A stretch of DNA of 64,000 bases, taken from contig OMYP01000013.1 in the NCBI GenBank assembly GCA_900315345.1, positions 1 through 64,000 of the forward strand, in the 5' to 3' direction. This DNA is from an uncultured Selenomonadales bacterium. GTDB lineage: Bacteria > Bacillota > Negativicutes > Acidaminococcales > Acidaminococcaceae. The notes below the pieces were generated by a model. That model was not told where the DNA came from and made no database searches. It saw nothing but the letters and a program-made list of their open reading frames with translations. The translations under genes and the position numbers were made by a program. Of this stretch, positions 24,247-36,694 are shown piece after piece (the stretch's first letter is position 1; each line of letters begins with the position of its first letter).

Positions 24247-24804
24247 ATGAAGGCTTTGGAAATGGATTTAATGAAACTGGCTTCTGACGTAGCAAACGCA
24301 GCAGAAGAACTGATAAAAACCGCCGGACCAAAACCGGGACGTATCTTTGTGCTGGGCTGCAGCACCAGCGAGGTACTGGGCTCGAAAATCGGTACGGCCC
24401 GTTCGCCGGAAACGGCAGAGGCGATTATTTCCGCGCTGATGAAAGTTACAAAAAAACACGGACTGTATCTGGCCGTACAGTGCTGCGAACACCTGAACCG
24501 TGCTCTTGTGGTAGAAGAAGAGGCGGCAGAGCGGTTCAGCCTGACGGAGGTCACCGTCCATCCCGTGCCTGAAGCAGGCGGAAGCGCAGCCAGCAGGGCT
24601 TTTGAACTGTTTGAAAATCCGATTGTGGTAGAAAGCATTGTAGCGGATCTGGGAATGGATATCGGCCAGACCCTGATCGGCATGCATCTGAAACGGGTGG
24701 CGGTTCCCGTACGGCTTTCGGTAAAAACCATCGGTAACGCCGTACTTACAGCGGCCCGTACACGTCCGCCCCTCATCGGGGGAGAACGGGCCAGGTATTT
24801 TTGA
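24247..24804 (+). CDS. TIGR01440 (UPF0340, YwlG-like) family protein
   Basis: A 185-residue cytosolic protein of unknown function. Recognisable segments are LGCSTSEVLGSKIG, AVQCCEHLNRALV and IGQTLIGMHLKRVAVPVR. In Bacillus the homologue ywlG lies in the same rpiB-upp neighbourhood, supporting the assignment. The start is either 24247 or 24262; no strong ribosome site separates them. Confidence 0.88.
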   Translation: MKALEMDLMKLASDVANAAEELIKTAGPKPGRIFVLGCSTSEVLGSKIGTARSPETAEAIISALMKVTKKHGLYLAVQCCEHLNRALVVEEEAAERFSLTEVTVHPVPEAGGSAASRAFELFENPIVVESIVADLGMDIGQTLIGMHLKRVAVPVRLSVKTIGNAVLTAARTRPPLIGGERARYF

Positions 24805-24879
24805 GTTGTCTGATGAAAAAGAATTAATTCAGAACCATAACGGAAAGCCTGATTTATATAATTGAAAGGAGTCCTGACC

Positions 24880-25500
24880 ATGAACGTACATGTTGTAAAT
24901 CATCCGCTGGTAGCGCATAAACTGACCATGATGCGCGACAAAACCTGCAACAGCAAGAACTTTCGGGAGTTATTGGGGGAAATCGCGTCCCTGATGACTT
25001 ACGATGTTACGAAAGACTGGGAAACGGAACCGGTGGAAATTGAGACTCCCCTGGAAAAGACGACGGGCTATCGTCTGAAAGGGGAAGTGACCATCATCCC
25101 CATCCTCCGGGCCGGGCTGGGACTGCTGAACGGCGTTATGGAGATGATTCCCCATGCCCATGTAGGCCATATCGGCCTGTACCGGGATCCGGACACCCAT
25201 AAGCCCGTAGAATATTACTGCGGCCTGCCCAAACAGATGGACGCCAAGTGCATAGTGGTAGATCCCATGCTGGCCACCGGCGGTTCTGCCGCGGCGGCGA
25301 TTTCCATGCTGAAGGCAAAAGGGCTGAAAAATATCTGCCTGATGGTGCTGGTAGCGGCTCCGGAAGGTATTGAAGTAATCAATAAAGAACATCCGGACGT
25401 AGAAATTTACACAGCCGCTGTTGACCGGGAACTGAATGACAAGGCCTATATCCTGCCGGGACTGGGTGATGCAGGGGACCGGGTATTCGGAACGCTGTAA
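24880..25500 (+). CDS. upp: Uracil phosphoribosyltransferase
   Basis: It converts uracil and PRPP to UMP. The 206-residue product has the family start [30 protein letters not shown], the PRPP loop [15 protein letters not shown] and a C-terminal [10 protein letters not shown] uracil-binding end. GAAAGGAG is nine bases before ATG 24880; the TTG reading at 24862 overlaps that site and is rejected. Confidence 0.97.
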   Translation: MNVHVVNHPLVAHKLTMMRDKTCNSKNFRELLGEIASLMTYDVTKDWETEPVEIETPLEKTTGYRLKGEVTIIPILRAGLGLLNGVMEMIPHAHVGHIGLYRDPDTHKPVEYYCGLPKQMDAKCIVVDPMLATGGSAAAAISMLKAKGLKNICLMVLVAAPEGIEVINKEHPDVEIYTAAVDRELNDKAYILPGLGDAGDRVFGTL

Positions 25501-25591
25501 CATAACGCTTATGCGCAGCCTGCGCAGGATTCCGTGAAGGGGCTTTGCACCGGATACATGCGGGTTTTGCTGCCTGCTGAAGGCAAAGGAA

Positions 25592-25664
25592 TTAAGAACC
25601 ACTGATTGATTCATTCCCAAAAAGCCCTCGGCAATCGCGCAAACTCATTTAATCAGTGTTTTCA
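25592..25664. repeat. R2 repeat, shortened copy
   Basis: TTAAGAACCACTGATTGATT at the left, CGGCAATCGCGCAAACTCAT followed by TTAATCAGTG at the right. Both ends match the full R2 copy; the middle is deleted. Confidence 0.7.
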
Positions 25665-25684
25665 CAAAAAAGATTGGAAAGATC

Positions 25685-26152
25685 ATGAGCAACAATAAAG
25701 AAATAAGACCGGACTGGGATCACTATTTTATGGAGATCGCCCAGGTGGTCAGCAAACGTTCTACCTGCCTGCGGCGCAGTGTAGGCGCTGTAATCGTAAA
25801 AAACAAACAGATCCTGGCTACGGGGTACAACGGTACCCCCAAGGGGATGCCCCACTGTGGGGAAGTGGGCTGCCTCCGGGAACAGCTCCATGTGCCTTCC
25901 GGTAAGAACCATGAGCTCTGCCGGGGCATCCATGCGGAGCAGAACGCGGTAGTGCAGGCGGCGGTCCATGGCGTTTCCGTGGAAGGCGGTACCCTGTACT
26001 GCACTAACCAGCCCTGTGTGGTATGTACCAAGATCCTGATCAATGCGGGGATCGAACGCATTGTCTATAAAGACCCTTATCCGGATAAGCTGGCGGAAGA
26101 TATGCTGGCTGCTTCCGGAATGATGGTAGAAGTGCTGGATCATACGAAATAA
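25685..26152 (+). CDS. dCMP deaminase family protein (ComEB-like)
   Basis: A 155-residue zinc deaminase probably converting dCMP to dUMP for dTMP synthesis. The zinc motif is [10 protein letters not shown] (HAE with the catalytic Glu) and [18 protein letters not shown] (PCxxC). [21 protein letters not shown] is the substrate-side signature. The insert [22 protein letters not shown], with extra Cys, fits the ComEB/dCMP deaminase subgroup. Start at 25685, with a GGAAAG ahead. Confidence 0.93.
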   Translation: MSNNKEIRPDWDHYFMEIAQVVSKRSTCLRRSVGAVIVKNKQILATGYNGTPKGMPHCGEVGCLREQLHVPSGKNHELCRGIHAEQNAVVQAAVHGVSVEGGTLYCTNQPCVVCTKILINAGIERIVYKDPYPDKLAEDMLAASGMMVEVLDHTK

Positions 26153-26212
26153 TCAGAAGGATGATCCGTATCCTGCTGCCCTGATATATATGCGTAATCC
26201 CCGGGGTACGGC

Positions 26213-27262
26213 ATGGATAAACAGGAAGTTTTTAATAGAAAGACAGAGGTCTGTCGGTTGTATATATTAGCTTTTGTAATTGCACTGCTGGCCAGTTTCC
26301 TGCTGACGCCTTACGTCAAGCAGCTGGCCTTTAAAATCGGGGCGGTAGACAAACCCGATCCGAGAAAAGTTCATACACGCACCATGCCCAGACTGGGGGG
26401 ACTGGCGATCTATCTGGCCACTGTTCTCGCGGTATGCTGCAGCCTGCCCATTACCCGGGACCTTCTGGGGATCCTGCTGGGGGGGACCTGGATCGTTTTT
26501 CTGGGGATACTGGACGACAAGTATTCCCTGCCGGCCAAGGTGAAGCTGCTGGGGCAGATCCTGGCTGCCTGCATCCTGGTTGCCTTTGATATTAAGATCG
26601 AGTGGCTGAACAATCCCCTCGGCGGGTATTTTTACCTGGAATACCTGTCCATACCCTTTACCATTTTTTGGGTCATCAGTTTCATTAATGTAGTGAACCT
26701 GATCGACGGTCTGGACGGTCTTGCGGCCGGGGTATCCGGCATTGCGTCTGTCACCATCATCCTGGTAGCCGTCCATCAGGGGTATTATCCGGTGGCTGCG
26801 CTGACGGCAGCCCTGGCAGGGGGCATCTTCGGCTTTATCCATTACAATTTTAACCCTGCCACCATTTTTATGGGGGATACGGGCAGTATGTTTATCGGCT
26901 TTATGCTGGCGTCTATTGCTGTTTTTGGGGCCGTAAAGAGCGCGGCAACCATTGCGCTGATCGTGCCGGCGGTAGCGTTGGGCCTGCCTATTATGGATAC
27001 GGCTTTTGCCATCCTGCGGCGGTACAGTAACGGGAAACCTATCTTCCAGCCGGACAAGGGGCATTTGCACCACAGGCTTCTGGCCCTTGGCCTGAGCCAG
27101 CGGCAGGCAGTGCTGCTCATGTATGCCATCAGCTTTGTCCTGAGTCTGGGGGCCTTTGTGCTGGCCATGGCCAACGTGTATGTTGCCTGTGCGGTCATCG
27201 TTGTGATCGTGATTGCGGTGGCCATAGGGGCAAAGAAGATAGGGATATTGCGAAACCCCTGA
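26213..27262 (+). CDS. Undecaprenyl-phosphate GlcNAc-1-phosphate transferase (WecA/TagO type)
   Basis: An integral membrane enzyme that loads GlcNAc-1-phosphate on undecaprenyl phosphate, first step of surface glycan assembly. In 349 residues there are ten or eleven membrane segments and the family motifs HTRTMPRLGGLAIY, LDDKYSLPAKVKLLGQ, NLIDGLDGLAAGVSG, NPATIFMGDTGSMFIGF and the carbohydrate-recognition HLHHRLLALGLSQRQ. The HLHHRL motif places it with WecA/TagO rather than MraY. It is followed by wecB, which makes ManNAc, so both may serve one polysaccharide. Confidence 0.92.
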   Translation: MDKQEVFNRKTEVCRLYILAFVIALLASFLLTPYVKQLAFKIGAVDKPDPRKVHTRTMPRLGGLAIYLATVLAVCCSLPITRDLLGILLGGTWIVFLGILDDKYSLPAKVKLLGQILAACILVAFDIKIEWLNNPLGGYFYLEYLSIPFTIFWVISFINVVNLIDGLDGLAAGVSGIASVTIILVAVHQGYYPVAALTAALAGGIFGFIHYNFNPATIFMGDTGSMFIGFMLASIAVFGAVKSAATIALIVPAVALGLPIMDTAFAILRRYSNGKPIFQPDKGHLHHRLLALGLSQRQAVLLMYAISFVLSLGAFVLAMANVYVACAVIVVIVIAVAIGAKKIGILRNP

Positions 27263-27353
27263 CCGCGTTATTGGAAAAAGCAGTTAAAAAATTTAACATG
27301 ATCATACAAAATTGTTAGAATCAGGGAACAAGTGCCGGGGAGGAGGGCTTGTC

Positions 27354-28514
27354 TTGAAAAAACTGAAAGTAATGACGGTGTTCGGTACCCGTCCGGAAGC
27401 CATAAAAATGTGTCCGCTGGTCCTGGAAATGCGGAAGCATCCGGACTATATCGAACCTATCGTGGCCGTTACGGCCCAGCACCGGGAAATGCTGGATCAG
27501 GTACTGCGCCTGTTTGCCATAGAACCGGATTATGATTTGAACATCATGACCAGCGGCCAGACTTTATATGATGTAACAGTAAAAGCTCTGCTGGGGTTAA
27601 AGGACGTTATCGAAAAGGCCCGGCCGGACCTGATCCTGGTCCATGGGGACACCACTACTACTTTTGCCGGATCCCTGGCGGCCTATTACGCCCAGATCAA
27701 ACTGGGACATGTGGAAGCAGGCCTGCGCACAGGCAATAAATTTTCTCCCTATCCGGAAGAGATGAACCGGAAGCTGACAGGCGCCCTGGCGGATTTTCAT
27801 TTTGCCCCTACGGCAGTGAGCCGGGAAAATTTACTGAAGGAAAATGTGCCGGGCGGCAGTATCTTTGTAACTGGCAACACGGTTATTGATGCGCTGAATA
27901 CTACGGTACAGAAAGATTTTGTATTTGACGACCCGGTGATCCGGAAGGCGCTGGACAGCGGGAAACGGCTGATCCTTATGACTACCCACCGCCGTGAGAA
28001 TCTGGGGGAACCCATGCGGCAGGTCTACCGGGCCTTAAAGTTTGTGCTTGAGCGTCATCCGGAGGCGGCTGCCATCTTCCCGGTCCATAAAAATCCCAAA
28101 GTAAGGGAAGTGGTGTGGGAGGAACTGGCCGGTATTGACAGGGTGTACCTTACCGAGCCTATGGACTATGAACCCTTCGCCAACCTGATGGGCCGGGCGG
28201 ATATCGTGCTGACAGACAGCGGCGGCATCCAGGAGGAAGCCCCTGCTTTAGGCAAGCCTGTCCTTGTGCTGCGGGATACTACGGAGCGGCCGGAAGCGGT
28301 GACGGCGGGTACCGTCCGGCTGACCGGCACCGGCTATGACGCGGTCAAAGACGAAACCTGCAGGCTGCTGGAAGACAACGGGTATTACCGTTCCATGGCG
28401 GAAGCCGTAAATCCCTACGGGGACGGACATGCCTGTGAACGGATCGTGGGAGCGGTTCTGTGGGCAAACGGTTTTCTTGCAGCTCCTCCTGAGGAATTTA
28501 AAGGGAGCCGCTGA
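27354..28514 (+). CDS. wecB: UDP-N-acetylglucosamine 2-epimerase (non-hydrolysing)
   Basis: It interconverts UDP-GlcNAc and UDP-ManNAc. The 386-residue product has VFGTRPEAIKMCPLV, VTAQHREMLDQVL, LVHGDTTTTFAGS, LGHVEAGLRTG, PEEMNRKL, TTHRRENLG and DSGGIQEEAPALGKPVLVLR. The start is taken as TTG 27354 because GGAGGAGGG sits seven bases upstream; ATG 27372 would cut into the conserved first strand. Confidence 0.95.
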   Translation: MKKLKVMTVFGTRPEAIKMCPLVLEMRKHPDYIEPIVAVTAQHREMLDQVLRLFAIEPDYDLNIMTSGQTLYDVTVKALLGLKDVIEKARPDLILVHGDTTTTFAGSLAAYYAQIKLGHVEAGLRTGNKFSPYPEEMNRKLTGALADFHFAPTAVSRENLLKENVPGGSIFVTGNTVIDALNTTVQKDFVFDDPVIRKALDSGKRLILMTTHRRENLGEPMRQVYRALKFVLERHPEAAAIFPVHKNPKVREVVWEELAGIDRVYLTEPMDYEPFANLMGRADIVLTDSGGIQEEAPALGKPVLVLRDTTERPEAVTAGTVRLTGTGYDAVKDETCRLLEDNGYYRSMAEAVNPYGDGHACERIVGAVLWANGFLAAPPEEFKGSR

Positions 28515-28550
28515 GCAGGGTAAAAAATTCACATATTTTTCAAAAAGGTG

Positions 28551-28579
28551 TTGGCAAATTGTTAATTTTATTGTAAAAT
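28551..28579 (+). promoter_or_regulatory. Promoter of the ATP synthase operon
   Basis: TTGGCA at 28551-28556, a 17-base spacer and TAAAAT at 28574-28579, about 110 bases before atpI. Confidence 0.65.
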
Positions 28580-28686
28580 ACAGTTGATTTATAGGTTGAA
28601 TTTTGGGTTGGAGTATGCCCGGAAGAAGTAGTTTTTTAGCGGTATTAAATCGCTGTTGGGGCATATCTCCGCGCACAAGGAGCAAA

Positions 28687-29082
28687 ATGTTCAGCTTTCA
28701 GGGAATGGACAGAAGCGAGGTCGTCGCGGCGCTGGCTAAACTTTACAGACGTCAGGTCTATATAGCGGCGGCGATGGTAGTGGGCGCTGCCCTGTTGATG
28801 AAGCCTGCGCTGACAGGGGTTGGATCCGGGGCCGTGTGGAGCCTGCTGGACACCCTGCTGCTTGTGATAAGCGTACTGAAGGGCTTAAACAGGATGTCAG
28901 AGGCGGAACTGAAATTCCGGGTGTTTATGAATTTCGTGAAACGCCTTACTCTGGCGCTTGTTATGCTATACCTGGTCCACAGGTATAATGCCGGTATCGT
29001 CTGGATGCTCATCGTATTTACGTTGTTGCACCTGACGCTGGTATTGAATTTTAAGTTGTTAATTTTCACGGGCCGGAAGTAG
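28687..29082 (+). CDS. atpI: ATP synthase subunit I
   Basis: A 131-residue membrane protein with four hydrophobic segments, helping c-ring assembly or magnesium handling in known systems. AAGGAG five bases before ATG 28687 sets the start; a longer reading is rejected. It is the first gene of the operon and is weakly conserved in sequence, so identity rests on position and topology. Confidence 0.85.
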   Translation: MFSFQGMDRSEVVAALAKLYRRQVYIAAAMVVGAALLMKPALTGVGSGAVWSLLDTLLLVISVLKGLNRMSEAELKFRVFMNFVKRLTLALVMLYLVHRYNAGIVWMLIVFTLLHLTLVLNFKLLIFTGRK

Positions 29083-29121
29083 AAGAAGGTAAGCCAAGGG
29101 CCGTGAGGAAAGGAGAATAAT

Positions 29122-29808
29122 ATGGGTCCAGAGATTATTCATTATTTACCCCAGAAGATTGATTTCTTAGGTACCACCGTTCATATGCAGACGCTGTATA
29201 TGTCCTGGATTACGATGGTTGTCGTCATCCTGATTGTAGCGGCTGCTACGAGTCAGCGTAAGCTCATTCCTTCGGGGGTGCAGAACGTGGTGGAGATGTT
29301 CATTGAATGGCTGGGAGACCTGATGGAACAGAACATGGGCGTTGAAGGACGCCGGCTGATGACACCGTTCATCATCACCTTGTTCCTCTACATCTTCATA
29401 GGCAATGAACTGGGTATGCTGCCTGCCGTTGGCGTGCATTTCACCTCACCTACCAACGACATTAATGTGGCGCTGGGACTGTCGGTTATGGTTGCCGTTC
29501 TGGTGTATATAATCGGCGTGGCCCGTCACGGTCTGGGATATTTCAAGCACCTTATCTCGCCGACGCCGTTCATGCTCCCGCTTAATCTTATGGAAGATAT
29601 CAGCCGCCCCATTACCATGGCAGCCCGTCTGTTCGGTAACATACTGGCCGGTGAAATCCTGCTGATCGTCCTGAACAGGCTGACCCCGTGGCTGGTTCCT
29701 GACATCTGGATTGGATTCAGTCTGGTTATCGGCTTCTTACAGGCTTTTATCTTCACAATGCTGACCATCGTGGCCTTAGCCCCTGTATTTAAAGCTGTTC
29801 ACGGCTGA
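29122..29808 (+). CDS. atpB: F-type ATP synthase subunit a
   Basis: The stator channel protein of F0, 228 residues, about six membrane helices. Conserved features include FIGNELGMLPAVG, PTNDINVALGLS, and the helix with the essential Arg in ITMAARLFGNILAGE. A clear AAAGGAG precedes the ATG. Confidence 0.96.
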   Translation: MGPEIIHYLPQKIDFLGTTVHMQTLYMSWITMVVVILIVAAATSQRKLIPSGVQNVVEMFIEWLGDLMEQNMGVEGRRLMTPFIITLFLYIFIGNELGMLPAVGVHFTSPTNDINVALGLSVMVAVLVYIIGVARHGLGYFKHLISPTPFMLPLNLMEDISRPITMAARLFGNILAGEILLIVLNRLTPWLVPDIWIGFSLVIGFLQAFIFTMLTIVALAPVFKAVHG

Positions 29809-29875
29809 TACTGACAGCTGTGGATAAGTTAAAATTTTATTATTTTTTTTAAAAAGAGAAAGGAAGATTTTACAA

Positions 29876-30127
29876 ATGGAAAATGCTCTTATGGTAGTAG
29901 CTTCTGTACTTGCTGCAGGTTTGATTGGTGCTGGCGCAGCCCTGGGCGCAGCGCTGGGCAACAGCCGTGTTACCAGCACGACGATTGAATGCATGGCCCG
30001 TCAACCCGAGCAGGCATCCAACTTTCAGGTTACCATGTTCATCTCTGTAGGTCTGATCGAATCCATGCCTATTATCGCAATCGTTATCGCAATCGTTCTG
30101 GTATTCGCTAACCCGTTTGTAGGCTGA
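29876..30127 (+). CDS. atpE: F-type ATP synthase subunit c
   Basis: An 83-residue hairpin that forms the rotor ring. Helix 1 is glycine/alanine rich, the loop is ARQPEQ, and helix 2 carries the ion-binding Glu62 in LIESMPII. Ser63 next to it is shared with sodium-type rings, but the Gln of the sodium signature is replaced by Asn29 and the following Thr by Met64, so proton or sodium use cannot be decided. AAAGGAAG precedes the ATG. Confidence 0.96.
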   Translation: MENALMVVASVLAAGLIGAGAALGAALGNSRVTSTTIECMARQPEQASNFQVTMFISVGLIESMPIIAIVIAIVLVFANPFVG

Positions 30128-30188
30128 TAGTCAGGAATCCCGATACACCTGAAATAGACGTATTTTATAGAAAAGGAAGTGTGGGAAG

Positions 30189-30671
30189 TTGGTAAATATT
30201 GATGCAACCATTATTGCGCAGGTCCTAAACTTCATAATCCTGTTAGCTATTTTAGCCAAGTTCTGCTACAAGCCGTTATTGAAGGTCATGGATGATCGCC
30301 GTAACCGTATCATCAATAATCTTGACTCTGCGGAGCAGACCCGCCTGGAAGCCGAGGAACTGAAGAAGCAGTATGCACAGCAGCTGGCTGACGCCCGCGC
30401 GGAAGCAACTGCCATCGTTGATAAGGCCAACAAGATTGGCCAGAAGCTTCATGATGACTATATGTCCCAGGCCCAGGCCGAAAAGGAACAGCTCATGGCT
30501 ACTGCCCGTGAGCATATTGAGCAGGAGAAGCAGCAGGCTATGCTGGATGTCCGTACCGAGGTAATTTCCCTGGCAACGGAAATCGCTGGCAAAGTTGTTT
30601 CCGACAAGCTTACCGGCGCTGAAGACCAGGCCCTGATCGCCAAGACGGCGGACAAGGTTCTGAACAAGTAA
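30189..30671 (+). CDS. atpF: F-type ATP synthase subunit b
   Basis: A 160-residue stator stalk protein: an N-terminal membrane helix (IIAQVLNFIILLAILAKFCY) followed by a long charged coiled coil rich in Glu, Lys, Gln and Ala. It starts at a TTG (MVNIDATIIAQ) with GGGAAG just ahead. The C-terminal region that would bind delta is present (ATEIAGKVVSDKL). No separate delta gene follows. Confidence 0.95.
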   Translation: MVNIDATIIAQVLNFIILLAILAKFCYKPLLKVMDDRRNRIINNLDSAEQTRLEAEELKKQYAQQLADARAEATAIVDKANKIGQKLHDDYMSQAQAEKEQLMATAREHIEQEKQQAMLDVRTEVISLATEIAGKVVSDKLTGAEDQALIAKTADKVLNK

Positions 30672-30698
30672 TCAAGTTTCTTATAAGAGACTGTATTT

Positions 30699-30766
30699 CC
30701 GGCTGAGCAGCCGGCTGAAGACTTGCGGTTCCCCCGCAAGCAATCTCGCCGCCTGAAAGCGGGAGA
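30699..30766 (+). promoter_or_regulatory. Three consecutive hairpins ahead of the delta-alpha fusion gene
   Basis: CCGGCT/AGCCGG (30699-30714), CTTGCGG/CCGCAAG (30722-30740) and TCTCgCCGC/GCGGGAGA (30744-30766). The third includes the GGGAG that could serve as a ribosome site. They may tune translation of the fusion gene or be relics of the lost part of atpH. Confidence 0.5.
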
Positions 30767-30776
30767 TATGGAGGTG

Positions 30777-32636
<1,860 letters not shown>

Positions 32637-32643
32637 TTGATTT

Positions 32644-33543
32644 ATGCCAAACCCACGCGAAATACATCGGCATATGCGATCCGTTACCAATATCAGGCAG
32701 ATAACCAAAGCCATGAAGATGGTAGCGTCCGCCAGGCTGCGTAAGGCGCAGGAACGCGCTATTACCACCAAGCCGTTTGCCGAAAAGATTAAACAGCTTC
32801 TGCAGGACGCGGTAAGCGACCGCAGTGTTCTGGGGCATATCGACCCCAAAAGCATGCCGCTGCTGGAGCAGAGACCTGTTAAGCGTACCGGCTACATTGT
32901 AGTAAGCTCTGATAAGGGCTTGGCTGGCCCGTACAATTCCAATGTGCTGAAACACGCCCAGATGGAATTGATGGACAGCGACGATTACACATTGATTACG
33001 GTAGGGCGTAAGGCTAAGGAATTTTTCAGCCGCCGCGGGTATGATATTTCCGAGGCATTGTTTGGCTTTTCCGATAAGCCCAGTTACGAAAACGCGAACG
33101 ATATTGCCCGTGCAGCCATCAAGATCTTCCTGAACGGCTCCGTGGACGAGGTCGTGCTTATCTATACTGAGTTTAAATCGGCGCTGTCGTCTACCCCTGT
33201 GACGAAGCATGTTCTGCCCATCGTTCCGCCTGCAGCGGTGGAAGAGACGGACAAAAAAGCGTCAGGGGCCGGGGCTTCGGCCAACGAAATTATTTTCGAG
33301 CCTAACCCGGTGGACGTAATCAAGCAGTTGCTGCCATACTATGTTAAAACGGAGATCTATGCCGCGCTTATGCAGTGCGCTGCCAGCGAGCTGGGTGCTC
33401 GTATGACTGCGATGAGCAGTGCTACTGATAACGCGTCGGACCTCATCCGCAACCTGGAGCTGTCTTACAATAAGGCCCGCCAGGCTGGCATCACGAACGA
33501 AATCAACGAAATCGTCGGCGGTGCGGAAGCGCTGAACAGTTAA
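32644..33543 (+). CDS. atpG: F-type ATP synthase subunit gamma
   Basis: The central rotor shaft, 299 residues. It starts PREIHRHMRSVTNIRQITKAMKMVASARLRKAQ and ends MTAMSSATDNASDLIRNLELSYNKARQAGITNEINEIVGGAEAL, both hallmark coiled-coil ends. A low-complexity stretch (TDKKASGAGASANEI) sits in the middle domain, in a variable position. Seven bases follow the alpha stop. Confidence 0.96.
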   Translation: MPNPREIHRHMRSVTNIRQITKAMKMVASARLRKAQERAITTKPFAEKIKQLLQDAVSDRSVLGHIDPKSMPLLEQRPVKRTGYIVVSSDKGLAGPYNSNVLKHAQMELMDSDDYTLITVGRKAKEFFSRRGYDISEALFGFSDKPSYENANDIARAAIKIFLNGSVDEVVLIYTEFKSALSSTPVTKHVLPIVPPAAVEETDKKASGAGASANEIIFEPNPVDVIKQLLPYYVKTEIYAALMQCAASELGARMTAMSSATDNASDLIRNLELSYNKARQAGITNEINEIVGGAEALNS

Positions 33544-34971
<1,428 letters not shown>

Positions 34972-34975
34972 TCCT

Positions 34976-35398
34976 ATGGCCAGTTTAATGCGTTTTGAGG
35001 TCCTGGCTCCGGACAAGTATGTACTGAAGTCGGATGCGGTTTCCTATGTGGAAGCGGTGACCCTGTGGGGTGGCGTAGGCATTTTGCCCCGTCACGCCCC
35101 GCTTATTGCCGCTCTCAAGGAAGCTCCTCTGAAGTACCGGGATGCTGAGGGTATAGCTCATTTCCTGTGCGTGCAGGGCGGCTTTATGGAGGTTAAGGAC
35201 AACAAGGTCGTAGTTATGACGGAGGCAGCCGAGACTGCCGATGAAATTGACGTTGACCGGGCCGAAGCTTCTGCTTTGCGTGCCCGTGAGCGCCTGGCAA
35301 GTCCCGATGACGAGATTGACATGGATCGTGTCATGGGCAGCCTGCGCCGCTCGGAAGCGCGTCTGAAGACCGTAAGGCTGGCGGCGGAATCCCGCTGA
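34976..35398 (+). CDS. atpC: F-type ATP synthase subunit epsilon
   Basis: A 140-residue protein with the N-terminal beta-sandwich (MRFEVLAPDKYVLKSDAVSYV, GGVGILPRHAPLIAALK) and the C-terminal helical hairpin (DVDRAEASALRARERL onward). It starts four bases after the beta stop and closes the operon before a terminator. Confidence 0.95.
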   Translation: MASLMRFEVLAPDKYVLKSDAVSYVEAVTLWGGVGILPRHAPLIAALKEAPLKYRDAEGIAHFLCVQGGFMEVKDNKVVVMTEAAETADEIDVDRAEASALRARERLASPDDEIDMDRVMGSLRRSEARLKTVRLAAESR

Positions 35399-35445
35399 CA
35401 GGAGCCGTACAGACCGGGCGACGGTCTGTGTCGTTAAGGTTTAAG

Positions 35446-35487
35446 GAGGGATTCGTCCGGAATTATATTCGGACGAACCTCTTTTTT
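35446..35487 (+). terminator. Rho-independent terminator of the ATP synthase operon
   Basis: Stem TTCGTCCG/CGGACGAA, extended by GAGG/CCTC, followed by six or more T residues. Confidence 0.85.
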
Positions 35488-35596
35488 ATAAAAATATTCG
35501 TAACAATGTTCGCTGAATCTTCCTTGATCAGCAGTTCCTTAAATATGGTTTTATGGCTACAGGCGGAATGTCTGGGAACTTACTGGAGGTGTAAGG

Positions 35597-36628
35597 ATGG
35601 CAGTGCATCCGGGGGCCGTGATAGCGGTTGCGGGACTTGCCGTGGCGGGTTTCAAGTTGTATACGGCTTTGAGCAATACCGCGCAGATTGTCAGAAGCAG
35701 TTTGGAGCGTTACAATGATGAGAAGATCCGTTACTATACCGTCAGTAAACAGGTTTTGGAGACGGTTGTCGATTACGGTAAATTCAAGCTGGAGATGTGG
35801 GACGAGTTTGGTGTTCTGGCCCAGCTTTACAGCCGTATGCAGAATCCGCCCGGACTCATCAGCTATAAGGGAATGGAAAGTGTGCATGCCGGACGTCCGC
35901 AGATGGACGATATCCGCACCATGGTAGCTTCTTTGGATGCCCTTCATGAGCAGAAGTGGGATGCGGTTGGTACAGGAATGCTGACCAGTCTTGCCATTTA
36001 CGGTAAGACCATGACCCAGAAAGTGGGGAAAGACCAGATCCTGCACATTGACGGTTTCCCTGATACCGAAGAGGGCGACAGTGTCCTTGACACCATGGGG
36101 ACCGTTCCGGCTCCCCACCATAGCGACAATGGTGTGATAGAAGAAAGCGCAGTTCTGAATGAGATACTGGGCATGCCTGTCGTTGTGGAGACGGAGGCCC
36201 TGTTAGCCGAGCTTTCCGAAAAGCCCATAACGGAACTCACCAAGGATGAAGCCTTCGCCCTGAAGGACCAGATCGACTGGCGCAGTCTGAAACTTGCTGA
36301 TGCGGTAGGACGTATGCGCCGTCTGGGCGAGACAGTTGAAAGCGTCAGGAGCGATGTGGAACGCCTGCGGGAAGTATGCAGGAGCAAGATAGAAAGCATC
36401 GGTCTGCTGGTGCAAAGAACCCCGGATTATAATGAATTCAGACTTGCGGATAAACAGGATTACCAATTCGCGGTCATGTTGCAGCGTACCATGCGCCTTT
36501 TAACGCGCCTGGACCTGGTTCTTAAGCGCGGCAATATGTGCGTTCTGAACTCCATGGCTATCAACGACTGCAAACGACAGGCGGCGGAACTGGTGCCGCT
36601 GCCCGATCCCAATGCGCCTGCAAGGTAA
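35597..36628 (+). CDS. Hypothetical protein with N-terminal membrane segment
   Basis: A 343-residue protein I do not recognise. Residues about 6-26 are hydrophobic (AVIAVAGLAVAGFKLYTAL), without a signal cleavage pattern; the remainder is soluble and helical, with a predicted coiled coil around 230-275 (DAVGRMRRLGETVESVRSDVERLREV). GGAGGTG precedes the ATG by about ten bases. It heads a three-gene cluster with the next two genes. Confidence 0.75.
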   Translation: MAVHPGAVIAVAGLAVAGFKLYTALSNTAQIVRSSLERYNDEKIRYYTVSKQVLETVVDYGKFKLEMWDEFGVLAQLYSRMQNPPGLISYKGMESVHAGRPQMDDIRTMVASLDALHEQKWDAVGTGMLTSLAIYGKTMTQKVGKDQILHIDGFPDTEEGDSVLDTMGTVPAPHHSDNGVIEESAVLNEILGMPVVVETEALLAELSEKPITELTKDEAFALKDQIDWRSLKLADAVGRMRRLGETVESVRSDVERLREVCRSKIESIGLLVQRTPDYNEFRLADKQDYQFAVMLQRTMRLLTRLDLVLKRGNMCVLNSMAINDCKRQAAELVPLPDPNAPAR

Positions 36629-36694
36629 AAGGGGAAGGGCTTTAAGAGAGTATTCAGCGGCCTGGCCGCACTGTTTTTAGGAGGCTTAGGAGAA

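Noticed and set aside
30672..30776. A hidden short atpH N-terminal gene between atpF and the fusion
   Set aside because: The gap is about 100 bases, holds hairpins and has no frame long enough for the roughly 100-residue delta N-terminal domain.
35428..35718. 96-codon frame after atpC
   Set aside because: It crosses the operon terminator and the start of the next supported gene in another phase.
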